Position numbers and translations under genes: made by a program
Notes under the pieces: generated by a model
Database searches by the model: none
Told to the model about the DNA's origin: nothing
Seen by the model: the letters and a program-made list of their open reading frames with translations, nothing else
In this document: one piece after another, positions 46,223-57,800 of the stretch
Position numbering within the stretch: the stretch's first letter is position 1
Layout: every line of letters starts with the position of its first letter
Assembly: GCA_945898095.1 (NCBI GenBank)
Contig: CAMDHE010000006.1
Span: forward strand, 1-64,000
Length of the DNA stretch: 64,000 bases
Source: Roseateles toxinivorans
GTDB lineage: Bacteria > Pseudomonadota > Gammaproteobacteria > Burkholderiales > Burkholderiaceae_C
Direction: 5' to 3'

Positions 46223-48052
46223 TCAGGCCGCCAGCGCCTCGGTGCGCAGCATTAGCCAATCCAGCGCTGCACCGCTGACCAGCGGGCTCAGCCGGCTGCG
46301 GACTTCCTGGTGGTAACGGTTCAGCCAGGCCATCTCGTCGCTGCGCAGCAAGCTGGCGTCGATGCAACGGGTGTCGATCGGGCAAAGCGTCAGCGTTTCG
46401 AAGGCCAGCATTTCGCCGAACTGGCCTTGCTCGGCAATCGCCTCTGGCGTTGTCATCGCCACATTGAGCACCAGATTTTCGATTCTCACGCCCCATTGGC
46501 CCGGCCGGTACAAGCCCGGCTCGACCGAGGTGATCATGCCCGGCTCCATCGCCATATTGGCATCAGGAATGGTCTTGGAGATGCTTTGCGGGCCTTCATG
46601 CACGTTCATGAAGTAGCCGACGCCATGGCCGGTGCCATGACCGTAGTCGATACCATGGGCCCAGAGCGGCGCGCGCGCCAGCGCATCAAGCATCGGACTC
46701 AAGGTGCCGCGCGGGAAGCAGGTGCTCGAGAGCGCCAGCGTGCCTTTGAGCACCAGCGTGTAATCGCGTTTTTGCGCGGCAGTGACCTGACCGATCGGCC
46801 AGACCCGGGTGATGTCGGTGGTGCCGCCAAGGTATTGGCCGCCGGAGTCGATCAGCAACAAGCCGTTGCCGCTGATTTCGGCATGCGATTCGGCAGTGGC
46901 GCGGTAATGCGGCATGGCGCCATTGGCATTGAAACCGGCGATGGTCGGAAAGCTCAGGCCGACAAAACCCGGGCGCCTGGCCCGCGCGGCACTCAGCTGC
47001 TCGTCGACGCTGAGCTCGGTGAGCCGCTCGCCACGCGCTTGGGCTGCTTCAAACCAGGCGTAGAACTCGCACATTGCTGCACCGTCTTGCGCCATCACCT
47101 CGCGGACGAAAGCGGCTTCGGCAGCGGTCTTGCGGCTCTTGGCCAAGGTGCTGGGGTTGATGGCCTCGATCACCCTTACGCCGGCGGCAACTGCTTCGCG
47201 CAGGCCCAGGGTGACGCGTTTCGGGTCGAGCAGCAAGCTGGCGTTGGCGGGCATGGTGAGCAAGGCCTGTGGCGCTTGCGCGTAATCAGCCAGTTGCACG
47301 CCATCAGCGGCCAGTCGCGCTTGCAGTGCAGCAGGTACTTTGCCGGCGCCGACGAACAGCGTGGCATGTTCGGCGTCGATCAGCAGATGGGCCAGAAAGA
47401 CCGGGTTGTACTCGACATCGGCACCGCGCAGATTGAGCAGCCAGGCGACATCGTCGACGGTGGAGATGAAATGGTGGCTGGCTCCGGCCAGTTTGAACTG
47501 CGTGCGCACCAGGGCCAGCTTGTCAGCGCGCGAAACGGCGGCCTGAGGCGGCAGATGCTCGTAGACGGCAGCGCTTGGCAAACCGGGACGGTCGGCCCAG
47601 GCGGCTTGCACCAGATCGACGTCGCTGCGCAAATTGATGCCGGCGCGCTGCATGGCTGCACCAAGCATCTGCGCCAAGGCCAGGCTCAGCACCTGGCCGT
47701 CCACCGCCAGCGATTCACCCGACTGCAATTGCCCGGCGATCCATTCGATGAAATGGGTGGCGGCGCCGGTCGGGATTTTCACCAACGCGATGCCGGTGCC
47801 GTCCAGCTCTTTTTCGGCCTGTGACCAATAGCGGCTGTCGGCAAAAATCGCGGCTTGCTTGCGGGTGACGACCAGGGTGCCCATCGATCCACTGAAGCCC
47901 GATAGCCATTGCCTCCCTTGCCAGCGCTCGGGCAGGTATTCGGATAAGTGCGGGTCGCTTGATGGCACCAGGCAGGCGTGCAAGCCCTGGTCGATCATGG
48001 CGGTGCGCAGTTTTTCGATGCGCTGGGCGATGGTGGCTTGGCGAGTTTGCAT
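46223..48052 (-). CDS. pepP: Xaa-Pro aminopeptidase (M24B)
   Basis: GLLLIDSGGQYLGGTTDITRVWPIG, DYGHGTGHGVGYFMNVHEGPQSIS, MEPGMITSVEPGLYRPGQWGVRIENL. Confidence 0.9.
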   Translation of the reverse strand: MQTRQATIAQRIEKLRTAMIDQGLHACLVPSSDPHLSEYLPERWQGRQWLSGFSGSMGTLVVTRKQAAIFADSRYWSQAEKELDGTGIALVKIPTGAATHFIEWIAGQLQSGESLAVDGQVLSLALAQMLGAAMQRAGINLRSDVDLVQAAWADRPGLPSAAVYEHLPPQAAVSRADKLALVRTQFKLAGASHHFISTVDDVAWLLNLRGADVEYNPVFLAHLLIDAEHATLFVGAGKVPAALQARLAADGVQLADYAQAPQALLTMPANASLLLDPKRVTLGLREAVAAGVRVIEAINPSTLAKSRKTAAEAAFVREVMAQDGAAMCEFYAWFEAAQARGERLTELSVDEQLSAARARRPGFVGLSFPTIAGFNANGAMPHYRATAESHAEISGNGLLLIDSGGQYLGGTTDITRVWPIGQVTAAQKRDYTLVLKGTLALSSTCFPRGTLSPMLDALARAPLWAHGIDYGHGTGHGVGYFMNVHEGPQSISKTIPDANMAMEPGMITSVEPGLYRPGQWGVRIENLVLNVAMTTPEAIAEQGQFGEMLAFETLTLCPIDTRCIDASLLRSDEMAWLNRYHQEVRSRLSPLVSGAALDWLMLRTEALAA

Positions 48053-48120
48053 AGATAGGCTCCGGCAGCTGCCGGTACGCCGGGCTGGCGCAGCGGACCG
48101 CGATATTTTGTTTGTACGAC

Positions 48121-48290
48121 TTAGGGATGCTCTGCATAACCCCTCACGGTTTGTGATAGTGCGGCCTCGGGCGGTCTGCGGCGTTGCATTTATTGCCAAT
48201 AGCACGCGCTATTGGCCGCAAAATTCGCCTTGCATCCAATCCCGATCCGCACTGCACACACTCGCGTTGAGTTATGCAGAGCATCCTTAG
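48121..48290. mobile_element. 162-bp MITE (IS5-family-like) plus 4-bp target duplication
   Basis: TTAG|GGATGCTCTGCATAAC ... GTTATGCAGAGCATCC|TTAG: perfect 16-bp TIRs and TTAG direct repeats; element 48125-48286. Confidence 0.85.
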
Positions 48291-48327
48291 CCGCTGATTG
48301 TAGGCGGCGGTGGCGCTTTGGGCAGCG

Positions 48328-49041
48328 CTAGCCGAGCCAGTCCAGGCTTGCCTGAGCCGGCTGCCGGCTGGCCAGCAACAGCTTGGTCTGCTGCGCTGGT
48401 GCGGGATCGAACTCCTCTGCTTCCGGCAGGCGCACCAGGGTCAGCGCTTGCTCTATCGTCCCGTTCAACCAGCAGTCCCAATCCTCGACCTGCAGCCGGA
48501 TCACTGCGCGTTTGTCCTGTTGGTCAGGCGGCAGCGCTGGATCCGGTTTGTGCAGGCGGCTCAGCAGCGGATGGCCATCGCAATTCATCGTCAGCATGGA
48601 ATAGTTGGGCAAGATTTCGCCGGTTTCGGGTTTGCTCCATTCGGACCAGATGCCAGCCAAGGCCCAGGGCAGGCCGTCGATGCGGCGCATCTGCCACCAG
48701 ACATTCCGCCCGGTTTCCCAATTCGGTTCCTGATAAGACTGCGCCGGGATGATGCAGCGCCGGCCGCTGCGCCAAGCGTCGCGGTAGGTCGGCCGTTCGG
48801 CCACTGATTCGATCCTGGCGTTGTTGGTGAGGATGGCGCGAGAAGACGGCCTTGCCTGGCTGGCGCGCGGCGCGATCATGCCCCATTGCCCGGGCAATGC
48901 CTGGCGCTGCCCCGCTTGTTGGCGGATGAAAACCCCTTGGCCGAAGGGCCCGACAGCCCCTTCCGGCAACTCGTCATGGACCTGGGCCTTGAAGTAGTTG
49001 CTGATCTCGGCCTTGGGCGACAGATGGTAGAGGTTGCACAT
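48328..49041 (-). CDS. SOS response-associated peptidase, YedK/HMCES family
   Basis: MCNLYHLSPKAE start (Cys2), NNARIESVAERPTYRDAWRSGRRCIIPAQSYQEPNW. Confidence 0.85.
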   Translation of the reverse strand: MCNLYHLSPKAEISNYFKAQVHDELPEGAVGPFGQGVFIRQQAGQRQALPGQWGMIAPRASQARPSSRAILTNNARIESVAERPTYRDAWRSGRRCIIPAQSYQEPNWETGRNVWWQMRRIDGLPWALAGIWSEWSKPETGEILPNYSMLTMNCDGHPLLSRLHKPDPALPPDQQDKRAVIRLQVEDWDCWLNGTIEQALTLVRLPEAEEFDPAPAQQTKLLLASRQPAQASLDWLG

Positions 49042-49113
49042 GGGCTGCGATGTTAATGCCCGGCTGGCGCCCTGCAAAGTGCCGGCTGCGCTACATTCAG
49101 CACAGCTCAGACT

Positions 49114-50127
49114 GTGAGCGCCATGCGGCGACTGAAGATGGCCAAAACTGCGCGTGTCTACAAGATCGAAATGCTCATCCGCAACCGCGGCCATGTCAGC
49201 TTCCAGGCGCTGCTGGACGAGCTGGAGGTGTCACCGGCGACTTTGAAGCGCGACCTTGACTATCTGCGCGACCAACTTGGCGCGCCGATCGAATATGACC
49301 GTTTCCTCAATGGTTACAGCTTTGGCGCCGACTATCGCGGCGAGAAGCATGAATTGCCGGGGCTGTGGTTCAGCGAGCCCGAACTCTATTCGCTGCTGAT
49401 GGCCCATCAGTTGCTCAGTGAACTCGATGCCGAAGGCGTGATCAGCCGGCACCTGCAGCCGCTGCTCGAGCGCATCCACCAGATGCTGGGCAATAGCGAG
49501 GTTGATGCCAAGGAATTGCTGAAGCGGGTAAAGATCATCAGCCCGGCCAAACGACCGGTACCGACGCAGTTTTTCGAGTTGGTCGCCGAGGCCTTGCTCA
49601 AGCGCAGCAAGCTGCACATCCGTTACCTGACGCGGGGCCGCGGCAAGGTCAGCGAACGCGAGCTGTCGCCGCAGCGCCTCGTGCATTACCGCAATACCTG
49701 GTATCTGGACGCCTGGTGTCACACGCGCGAGAAGCTGCTGCGTTTTGCGCTGGATGCGATAGAGGCAGCGAATACGCTTGATGGCCGGGCCAAGCAGTTG
49801 TCATTGAAACAGCTTGAAGCTGAAATGGACGGGGGCTATGGCATCTATGCGGGGGCAAAGCAGCAGTCGGCAACGCTCTTGTTCGAGGCCCAGGCCGCGC
49901 AATGGGTCAGCCGCGAACAATGGCATGCCGATCAGGTCGGACGCTGGCGCGATGATGGCCGCTTCGAGCTGAAATTGCCCTATGCGAGCGATACCGAAAT
50001 CATCATGGACATCCTGCGCCATGGCGATGATGTGCAGGTGCTGCAGCCGGCTGCTTTGCGCGCAGCGATGCTCGAGCGCTTGCAATCAGCGGTAAAAAAA
50101 TACAAGGCCAAGGCTGCTTCTGATTGA
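49114..50127 (+). CDS. WYL domain transcriptional regulator
   Basis: 337 aa; N-terminal HTH (VSFQALLDELEVSPATLKRDLDYLRDQLG), WYL-like RLVHYRNTWYLDAWCHTR. Confidence 0.85.
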   Translation: MSAMRRLKMAKTARVYKIEMLIRNRGHVSFQALLDELEVSPATLKRDLDYLRDQLGAPIEYDRFLNGYSFGADYRGEKHELPGLWFSEPELYSLLMAHQLLSELDAEGVISRHLQPLLERIHQMLGNSEVDAKELLKRVKIISPAKRPVPTQFFELVAEALLKRSKLHIRYLTRGRGKVSERELSPQRLVHYRNTWYLDAWCHTREKLLRFALDAIEAANTLDGRAKQLSLKQLEAEMDGGYGIYAGAKQQSATLLFEAQAAQWVSREQWHADQVGRWRDDGRFELKLPYASDTEIIMDILRHGDDVQVLQPAALRAAMLERLQSAVKKYKAKAASD

Positions 50128-50141
50128 ATGCCCAAGCCGGG

Positions 50142-51131
50142 TCAATCCGGGCCGGCTCCGAGGTGCGAGAAAAACCTGACCAACTGGCTGTCGGGGACTG
50201 TACTCAAGGTTTGTTTAGCCAGGTTGGTCAAGCGTCGGATGGTCTCGGGGGTGGCGACATCAAGCCCCAGGCCGCCATCGACCGGCCAGTCAGCGTCGAG
50301 ATGCAGATAGCGCTCGCCGAGTCGGTCTTGCATCATCGCCTTGACATGCTGCTGTTGCGCCGAAATCAAGGTCATGATCAGACGTCCGTCAGACAGCCAT
50401 CCGACTGCCCCCGCATCTTCTGCGATGTCTGCCTCGGGGCGGTAGCGCCGGGCCGCCGTGCCGATGGCCAGCATCGCCATGCGGGCGGGGTCAACGCCGA
50501 CGTAATGCTCGAGCTCATGCATTGCTACCTGATCCGGCGCTACCGCGAACAGGCCGCCGTCGGCATAGAGCGTACGGGCGACCCGCACGGCTGGAAAATA
50601 CGCTGGCGCTGCGCAGGCCGCCATGGCAACGTCGACGGCGCGTAGATTGCTGTCGCCCAGCGATGCATTGCCATGCGGTGTCTTGAAAATCTTCGTGCTG
50701 CAGTTGCCGACATCGACCGCCGTCACCACCACGGGGTGGATCGCATCGCTCAGGCGCAGGTCGCCGAATTCTGCTTGCAATGCCTCGCGCAGCGCCTGGC
50801 CGGTGTACTTTGGCCCGAGCACCGAGCGGCTCAGGTCCAGCAGCTTGGTGACTGCATTGGCGGGCAGGGCGCGCTTTGAAAAAACCTCGGGTCCGCGCTG
50901 AATGAAAAGCTGCGAAATGCGCGTCATCGGCAACTCGAACGCCAGCGCGAGCGCGAGCAGCCCGCCAATTGATGATCCAGCCAGCAGATCGAAATGTCTT
51001 GCCAAAGGAATTCCAGCTCTGGCCTCCAGCATTTCCAGCACTTTGACCGTATAGAGGCCGAGAAAGCCCCCGCCTGCCAGTGAAAGCAGATGGTAGGTTT
51101 CACGGTCAGCGGGGATTTCTGCAACGGACAT
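50142..51131 (-). CDS. patatin-like phospholipase
   Basis: 329 aa; LSLAGGGFLGLYTVKVLEMLE oxyanion loop, AGSSIGGLLAL (GxSxG), DGG catalytic Asp. Confidence 0.85.
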   Translation of the reverse strand: MSVAEIPADRETYHLLSLAGGGFLGLYTVKVLEMLEARAGIPLARHFDLLAGSSIGGLLALALAFELPMTRISQLFIQRGPEVFSKRALPANAVTKLLDLSRSVLGPKYTGQALREALQAEFGDLRLSDAIHPVVVTAVDVGNCSTKIFKTPHGNASLGDSNLRAVDVAMAACAAPAYFPAVRVARTLYADGGLFAVAPDQVAMHELEHYVGVDPARMAMLAIGTAARRYRPEADIAEDAGAVGWLSDGRLIMTLISAQQQHVKAMMQDRLGERYLHLDADWPVDGGLGLDVATPETIRRLTNLAKQTLSTVPDSQLVRFFSHLGAGPD

Positions 51132-51350
51132 GGGTGGATTTCTCGGCAGGATGCGTTCAGGTTCGAGGCTAGCGGTGATCCTTGGCGCGGCAGTTGACGG
51201 CAGTCAGTAGCGTCTCAGACATAGCTGATTTCGGCCGCATTTGATGATTCGCAAGCGCAGCTTGCCGATGCGGCCGACCATGTTGTTGGCATCGTTGGCC
51301 AGCAACCAATCGCTTGCCGCCCCGGATTTCTTGAACTGCAAGGAGACCTT

Positions 51351-51818
51351 ATGCCTTCGACTGAAATGATCTGGATGTTGATCGCCAATGCATCGCGCGC
51401 AAGAATTTTCGAATGGGTGAAAGGACAGGGCGGTCATTTGCGCGAAGTGGCCGATTTCGTGCATCCGCAAAGCCGCATGAAGGGCAGCGAGCTCAGCAGT
51501 GAACGGGCCGGTCATACCCAGCGCACACAGGGCGATAGCGATGTTGGCGGCGCTTCGCTCGACCATCGCAGTGAAGCAAGGCGCAAGGAGCATGTGCTGT
51601 TTGCGCGCGAGCTGGGTGACCATATCGACAAGGCCTTGCAGGCGCATCGATTCAGCGCCTGGGTGCTGGTGGCGTCGAATCCGTTTTTGGGCGAGTTGAA
51701 CACGCAGTTGAGTCCGGCTTGCAGCAAGGCCTTGCGAGCCAAATTGGCGAGCGATTGGACTGATCTTGACCTGCCCCAGATTGAACAGCGTTTGACCGCG
51801 CTGGAGCTCTTGCGCTGA
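51351..51818 (+). CDS. host attachment protein family
   Basis: 155 aa; WMLIANASRARIFEW, ARELGDHIDKALQAHRFSAWVLVASNPFLGEL. Confidence 0.75.
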   Translation: MPSTEMIWMLIANASRARIFEWVKGQGGHLREVADFVHPQSRMKGSELSSERAGHTQRTQGDSDVGGASLDHRSEARRKEHVLFARELGDHIDKALQAHRFSAWVLVASNPFLGELNTQLSPACSKALRAKLASDWTDLDLPQIEQRLTALELLR

Positions 51819-51819
51819 T

Positions 51820-54800
51820 CTATTGGCTGGCTGTTAGTTCGAGCAGCAAGGTCGAGCGCTCTGGCAGATGATCGAATTCAAGCCATTGCCCGATGGCAAT
51901 GCTCATCGTCCCCGGTGGCAGCGGGGCACCGGTTGGTAATCCGCTGCGTCGCAGCAGCACGGTGATTTGCTTGCCGCGCAAACGCAAGTGCAACTGCGCC
52001 TGTGGCCAAGCTGGTGGTAGACAGGGGCGCAGGCAGAACTCGCGGGCTTGAATCTGCAGTCCGAGCAAGGATTCGATGGCAGCTCTGTACAGCCATGCCG
52101 CTGAGCCGGTGTACCAACTCCAGCCGCCGCGACCCTGGTAGGGTGGGGCCGAGTAGATGTCGCCAGGCATCACATAGGGCTCGATCGCATAAACCTGCCT
52201 TCGGCCTGCCTCTTGGCTGCGATGCGCAGGGCTGAGCATGCAGAAATATTCCCAGGCCAGTGAGGCGTTGCCAAGTTGTGCTTGCGCCATCACGGCCCAG
52301 ACCCCGGCATGCGAGTATTGACCGCCGTTTTCGCGCACACCGGCTGGGTAAGCCTGGATATAGCCGGCGTTGTCAGCCGCATGCTGCAACGGCGGGTCGA
52401 GCAGGCGTATCAGGCCGGTTTTCCGGTCGACCAGCATGGCATCGGCACTTTGCATCGCTTGCGCGGCCCTGGCATCACCCGGCGGCGAGGCGAAGACACT
52501 CCAGACCTGGGCGATCAAGTCGATCCGGCATTCATCGTTGGATTGCGATCCGAGTGGATGGCCATTGTCGAAATAGGCGCGCCGGTACCAGGCACCATCC
52601 CAACCATAGAGATCGACTGCCTTGCCCAGGGACTGCTTGGCGGCTTCCCAGCGCAAGGCGCGACTGTCTTCGCCGCGCTCACGTGCCATCGGCAGCCAGT
52701 CGCGCAGGATCACCAACAGGAACCAGGCGAGCCAGACCGACTCGCCGCGCCCCTCATGGCCAACGCGGTTCATGCCGTCGTTCCAGTCGCCGCATCCCAT
52801 CAAGGGCAGGCCATGGTCACCAAAGCGCAAGCTGCGGTCGATGGCGCGCGCACCATGTTCGTACATGCTGGCATGGCTGCTGTCGATGGCGGGAATGCAA
52901 TAGATGTCTTCCGCGCCAGCAGGTATCGTCGGCCCTTCGATGAAGGCGACCGACTGTTCGAGCAAGGCGCTGTCGCCGCTGACTTGGAGGTACTGCTGGA
53001 TGGCATAGGGTAGCCATAGAAGGTCATCGCTGAAACGGGTGCGTACACCGGCACCGCTGGGCATATGCCACCAATGCTGGACATCGCCGGCGGCAAATTG
53101 CCGCGATGCATGCAGCAGCAGTTGTTTGCGCAACAGCTCGGGTCTGGAATATGCCAAGGCCATTGCGTCCTGCAACTGGTCGCGAAAGCCGCTCGCTCCG
53201 CTGGCCTGATAGAAGCCTGCCTTGGCCCAGATCCGGCAGGACAAGGTCTGGTAGAGCAGCCAATGGTTGACCAGGGCATCGAACAAAGGGTCAGGTGTCG
53301 TGACGCGGATCGCGGATAGCAATTGCTCCCATTCCGAATTCACCTGGCTTGCCTGCTCTTTGAGGAAGCCCGGCGCGCTCACCCGACGCGCCTGTGCCAG
53401 TGCTTGCATCTGATCTGGTGCGTAGCCAATCACCCATGAAAATGAATACGACTCGCCCGGCAGCAGGTCCAGATCGGTGGCAATTGCACCGCAAGGGTCA
53501 AGGCCGAAGCCCTGAGCGCTGCCGAGTCGGTCGGGCAATTGCAGCACGCCCTCTTGATCAAAGAATTCCTTGCGTGCACAACTCCATTGAGTCACCGGTT
53601 GCCCGACCAGCATCAGATAGGCCGTGCCATCGCCAAAGCCACCGCTGTGATCGATCTGCCGCGCCATCACGGCCTGAGCGGCTGGCTCGAAGCTGGTCAG
53701 CAGCGTCATCCGGTCGCGCCGCTGGGCACCCAATTGCCATTCGACCATGCCGACAAGTCGCAAGCGATGAGGTTTGGATCCGGTGCAGTTGATGCGAAGT
53801 CGCAGCCATTTCACTGCTTCCTGCGGATGCACCATGACCGTGGTTTCAATCGCAAGCCCGTCCCGGTCCTGCGAAAAGCTGCTGCTGCCGGGCCGATGAA
53901 CAAGCTGGTAGCCGGTTTTGCCATTGCGATCCCATTCCGGCATCAGACCGAATACGGCACCGTTCGAGCGGTCCTGCACGAGGAAATGCTCACCCGCAGG
54001 ATCAAGCAGAGGATCGTTGCTCCAGGGCGTGAGTTGGTTCAAGCGGCTGTTGTTGGCCCAGGTGTAGCCACCTCCCGATTCGGTGACGATGCAACCGAAA
54101 TGTGGGTTGGCCATCACGTTGGCCCAAGGCCTTGGCGGCAATTGCATGGCATTGATGTCGATTTCGAAGCTGCCACCGGCCTGGCTGAATCGGCCCGGCG
54201 CTGAATTTGCCGGCCAAGCGGCGCCGGCAGCGCTGCGATGTGAGGCTTTATGCGTGGTGCTGTTTCTGCCCGCTTCAACTGCTTCGGTGACTGTGCCGCT
54301 GCGCAATGCCTTGAGCAGCAGTTGATTCAAGGGGCTGCCGTCCAGCACCATTTCAATGCGCGCGTTGGCGCAAAGGGCCGCCAGTTCCTGCGGGCTGACA
54401 TCGCTCAACTGCAACAGCCGTACGCTGCCGCGATCTGACTGTTGCTTGTCGCTGCCAACACTGTTGCGCAAGGCCAGGATATGTTGTTGCAGTGGCATCA
54501 GATAAGAGTGGGGCTCGCCGTTCACGACCATCAGGTCGCAACGCAGGCCCACCAGATCCCACATTCGGTGGGCCGTCAGCAGCGTACGCAGAGCGCGCAG
54601 ACCCAAGGAACTGCTGATTCGCACCAGCAATATCGGTCGCTCGCCTGAGATCGCAAAGCGCCAGAGCGTGCGCCGGTCCAGCATCGTTTCAGGCGTTTCC
54701 TGCTGGCGCGAACAACTGACCGTCATCGGTGTTGCCAGGTCCTGCATATATTGCAGATCGAGTCCGCTCAGACGAAGTTCGCGTTGGCGAATCCGCGCCA

Positions 54801-57800
54801 GAGTGACCGACATCAGCTTTGACCGGGTCAGGTGGACTTCCTGACGATAGGCATCGACGATGGCCAGCAAAGTTTCCTTGTCAGCGGCGGCGGCGCAGGC
54901 AAAAGTCATGGAACGCTTGGCCCTCGACGGCAGACAAAGCCGCAGCTTCAGCGCGCCAACCGGGTCAAGCCCGGTATCAAGTTGCGTTCTGGCGGGATCG
55001 GCGTCATGCACTTGCGTTGCGCGCAGGGGCAAGGCATGCATTTGGCTGTAGTCACCGCGCCGCGGGAGCATTTGCGAACGGTCAGATTCAACTTGCAACG
55101 ATAGCAACTCGTCGCCTGGCAATACATCGCTGCAGGCCAGGAAATGGGCAACCCAGAGGCCCTGTTCGCCGGCCAAACGCGCTTTGCGTTCCAGCAGAAG
55201 ACAGCCCGGCGAGGCCAGGTAAGCGCGAATGAACAGGTTCTGGAACACCGGATGCGATTCCTCGGCCGCCTGTGGCGCGAGTGCTGCCTCGAAAAAACTG
55301 ATCAACTCGAATTCGACTGCTTCATCAGCCAGGTTGTGCAAGGTCAGCCGGCGTAATTCCACATCGTCGTCTGGGCTGATCCAGACCTCGATCTGCGATT
55401 CCCAGGCCTTGTTGACGGCAAGGAACTCGGCATGGTCGGCTTGGAACCTCGTCAAATACTCGGTTTGCGGTGCCGGGTTCGGTGCTTGGGTCAGCGAATG
55501 AAATTGCGTCTGATCTGCGCAGCGCAGGAACTGCCAGATGCCGTAGTCATCGCGCAGCAAATCGTCGCGTGCCCGGTTGATCGCTTGGCTATGCCAGCGG
55601 CTCTGGCCCGCGCCATTCGGCCGCAGGCAGGTGCTGTAGTCGCCATTCCCGAGCAGCAGCGTTGGCAGGCCCTCGATGGCCAGCTTTGCTGGATGCAGTA
55701 GACGGGCACCGCTGTTGAGTGGGGTTTCATCGGGCTTATGCGGAGGGCGCGGAATCGTCCGCGTCTGGAACACCACCACGCGCGGCATGCGTTCATGCAT
55801 CAGGATGCCGAAAGCCTGCGCGCGTGGCGAGCGTTCGAACCAGTTGCGCGGTGCGTCGGCGCAAAGAAGGTTGCAAAGACTCAGCAAGCTCATGCCCTGG
55901 TGATGGGCCATATAGGTCGAGACCTTCTGCATCTTGACGCCTGCGCTGCAACGGGCCGGGCTGAAGTCAAACGCTTCGATGAATCCGTGACGCCCACGTG
56001 CGCCGAGCTTTTCGAGCAGGCGCATATTGGCTGTCGCTTCAGGCGCATCGACCAGCAGTGCCAGCACGGTCGCGTAGGGTGCGATGACAAGATCATCTTG
56101 GGGTGTGCGGCGCATGGCCAGTTGCGGTACACCGAACGGTCCGTACTGGAAGGCCAATGATGAATCCTGCTCGAAATACGCGCATTCCGAGACGCCCCAA
56201 GGTAATTTATGCCTTGCGCCGAATAGTCGCTGGGCAAGCACTGCAGCTTTGGAGACGCGCTGCAGCAAGCCGCCGCTGGGCTCGCGCATCAGCAATGATG
56301 GCATCAGGTACTCGAACATCGAACCCGACCAGGAACGCAGCGTCGGCTCGCCTTCGACCGAGAGAAATGGCCTTCCAAGCGCTTGCCAATGATTGACCGG
56401 TACATCGCCTTTGGCAATCGCAACATAGCTGCCCAGCCGCGATTCGGAGGCAAGCAGGTCGTAGTAGGAGGGGTCGAGGCTGGCATCGGCAGGCCTGAAG
56501 CCGATACGAAACAGTCGCCGCCGGCGGTCATAGAGAAAACCGAAGTCCATCGATGCGGTGATCGATTCCATGCGCGCAGCCAATGCACGCAGGGTCAGAA
56601 CGAGTTCGCTGTCATTTCCGGCATCCTGTTCGCGAAGACTTCCGTCGGCAATTTCCTGGCAGGCCTGCGCGCTCATCCACAGCAAGGCGGCGAGGTTGCC
56701 GCTGTCGACCGTCGAGACATAAGAAGGCGTCAAGGTGGCCAGAGTCGCGGTGTCTATCCAGTTGTAGAAATGCCCATGGATGCGAGGCAATTTTTCGAGC
56801 GTGTCAAGAGTTGCCTGAAGGCGCAATGCCAGCTCGCCTGAAGTTATGAAACCGAGACGCTGTGCACATAAGCAACTCGCCAGGTAGAGCCCGATGTTGG
56901 TCGGCGATGTACGGCGAGCCAACATCGGCTCGGGTTCGATCTGCAAGTTGTCAGGCGGGAGGTGATGGTCGGCAGGCGTTACCGTCGCTTCAAACAGGCT
57001 CCAGGTGTCGAGCGCCAGTCGGCGCAAATAGTCCTGGTCTTGCTTGGACAAACTCTGCTGCCGACTGGCGCAGGGCTGACCGGCCAACCAGAGCCAGACC
57101 GGCGTCAATGTCCAGATGGCAGCGAGGCTCAGCAGCCATGGCTTGTCAGCACCGGGTAGCAACAATCCCGTGGCAAGCCACGCGACTGCCAACAGGCTGA
57201 CGCCTATATGTTTGCGCCAGATCCAGCCCCAGTTGCTGCGCGCGGCAGCTTGCGACTGCGCGGCGGTGGTCCATTGCAACAGATGTTGCTGGCTGACCAG
57301 CAAGCGCCAAATTGTTCGGGCAATTGCGTCAATTTGCGTGGCTGCTGCGAAGGGCAGGGTGATGATTTGCCAAAGCGTGCTGCCTGCCGCTAGCAGCAAG
57401 TCTTTCCCACCCTCATAAAAAAAATGGCGGCGAGCGAGGTCGCGACGCCCGGGCAACAGGGCAGCGATGGATCCCATCAGAGGCCCGAGTCCGAACGCCC
57501 CTGCCACCAAGACCAATGCGGTCAGCGGTTCGACTGCGTCGGCGGCAAAGCTGAGCCAGAGCAGGAGCAGGCTGGTTGGCGCCAGCAGCGAGCGGCGGAG
57601 ATTGTCAACGATCTTCCAGAGGTTCAATGCACCGACATGGCCTTGCCATGCCTTGGCGAGCATCGACAGGAGTTGCCAGTCACCGCGAGTCCAGCGATGG
57701 GTACGCGCTGCCGCGACATCCGGATGCATCGGCGCGGTTTCAACCAGCGCTACATCGCTCAAGTGCGCGGCTCTTGCCCAGAGTCCTTCATACAGGTCAT

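Noticed and set aside
46310-47824. 504-aa plus-strand ORF
   Set aside because: Antisense shadow of pepP.
49114-51131. Complete CBASS defence system
   Set aside because: Only WYL and patatin genes are present; no CD-NTase or accessory genes nearby.
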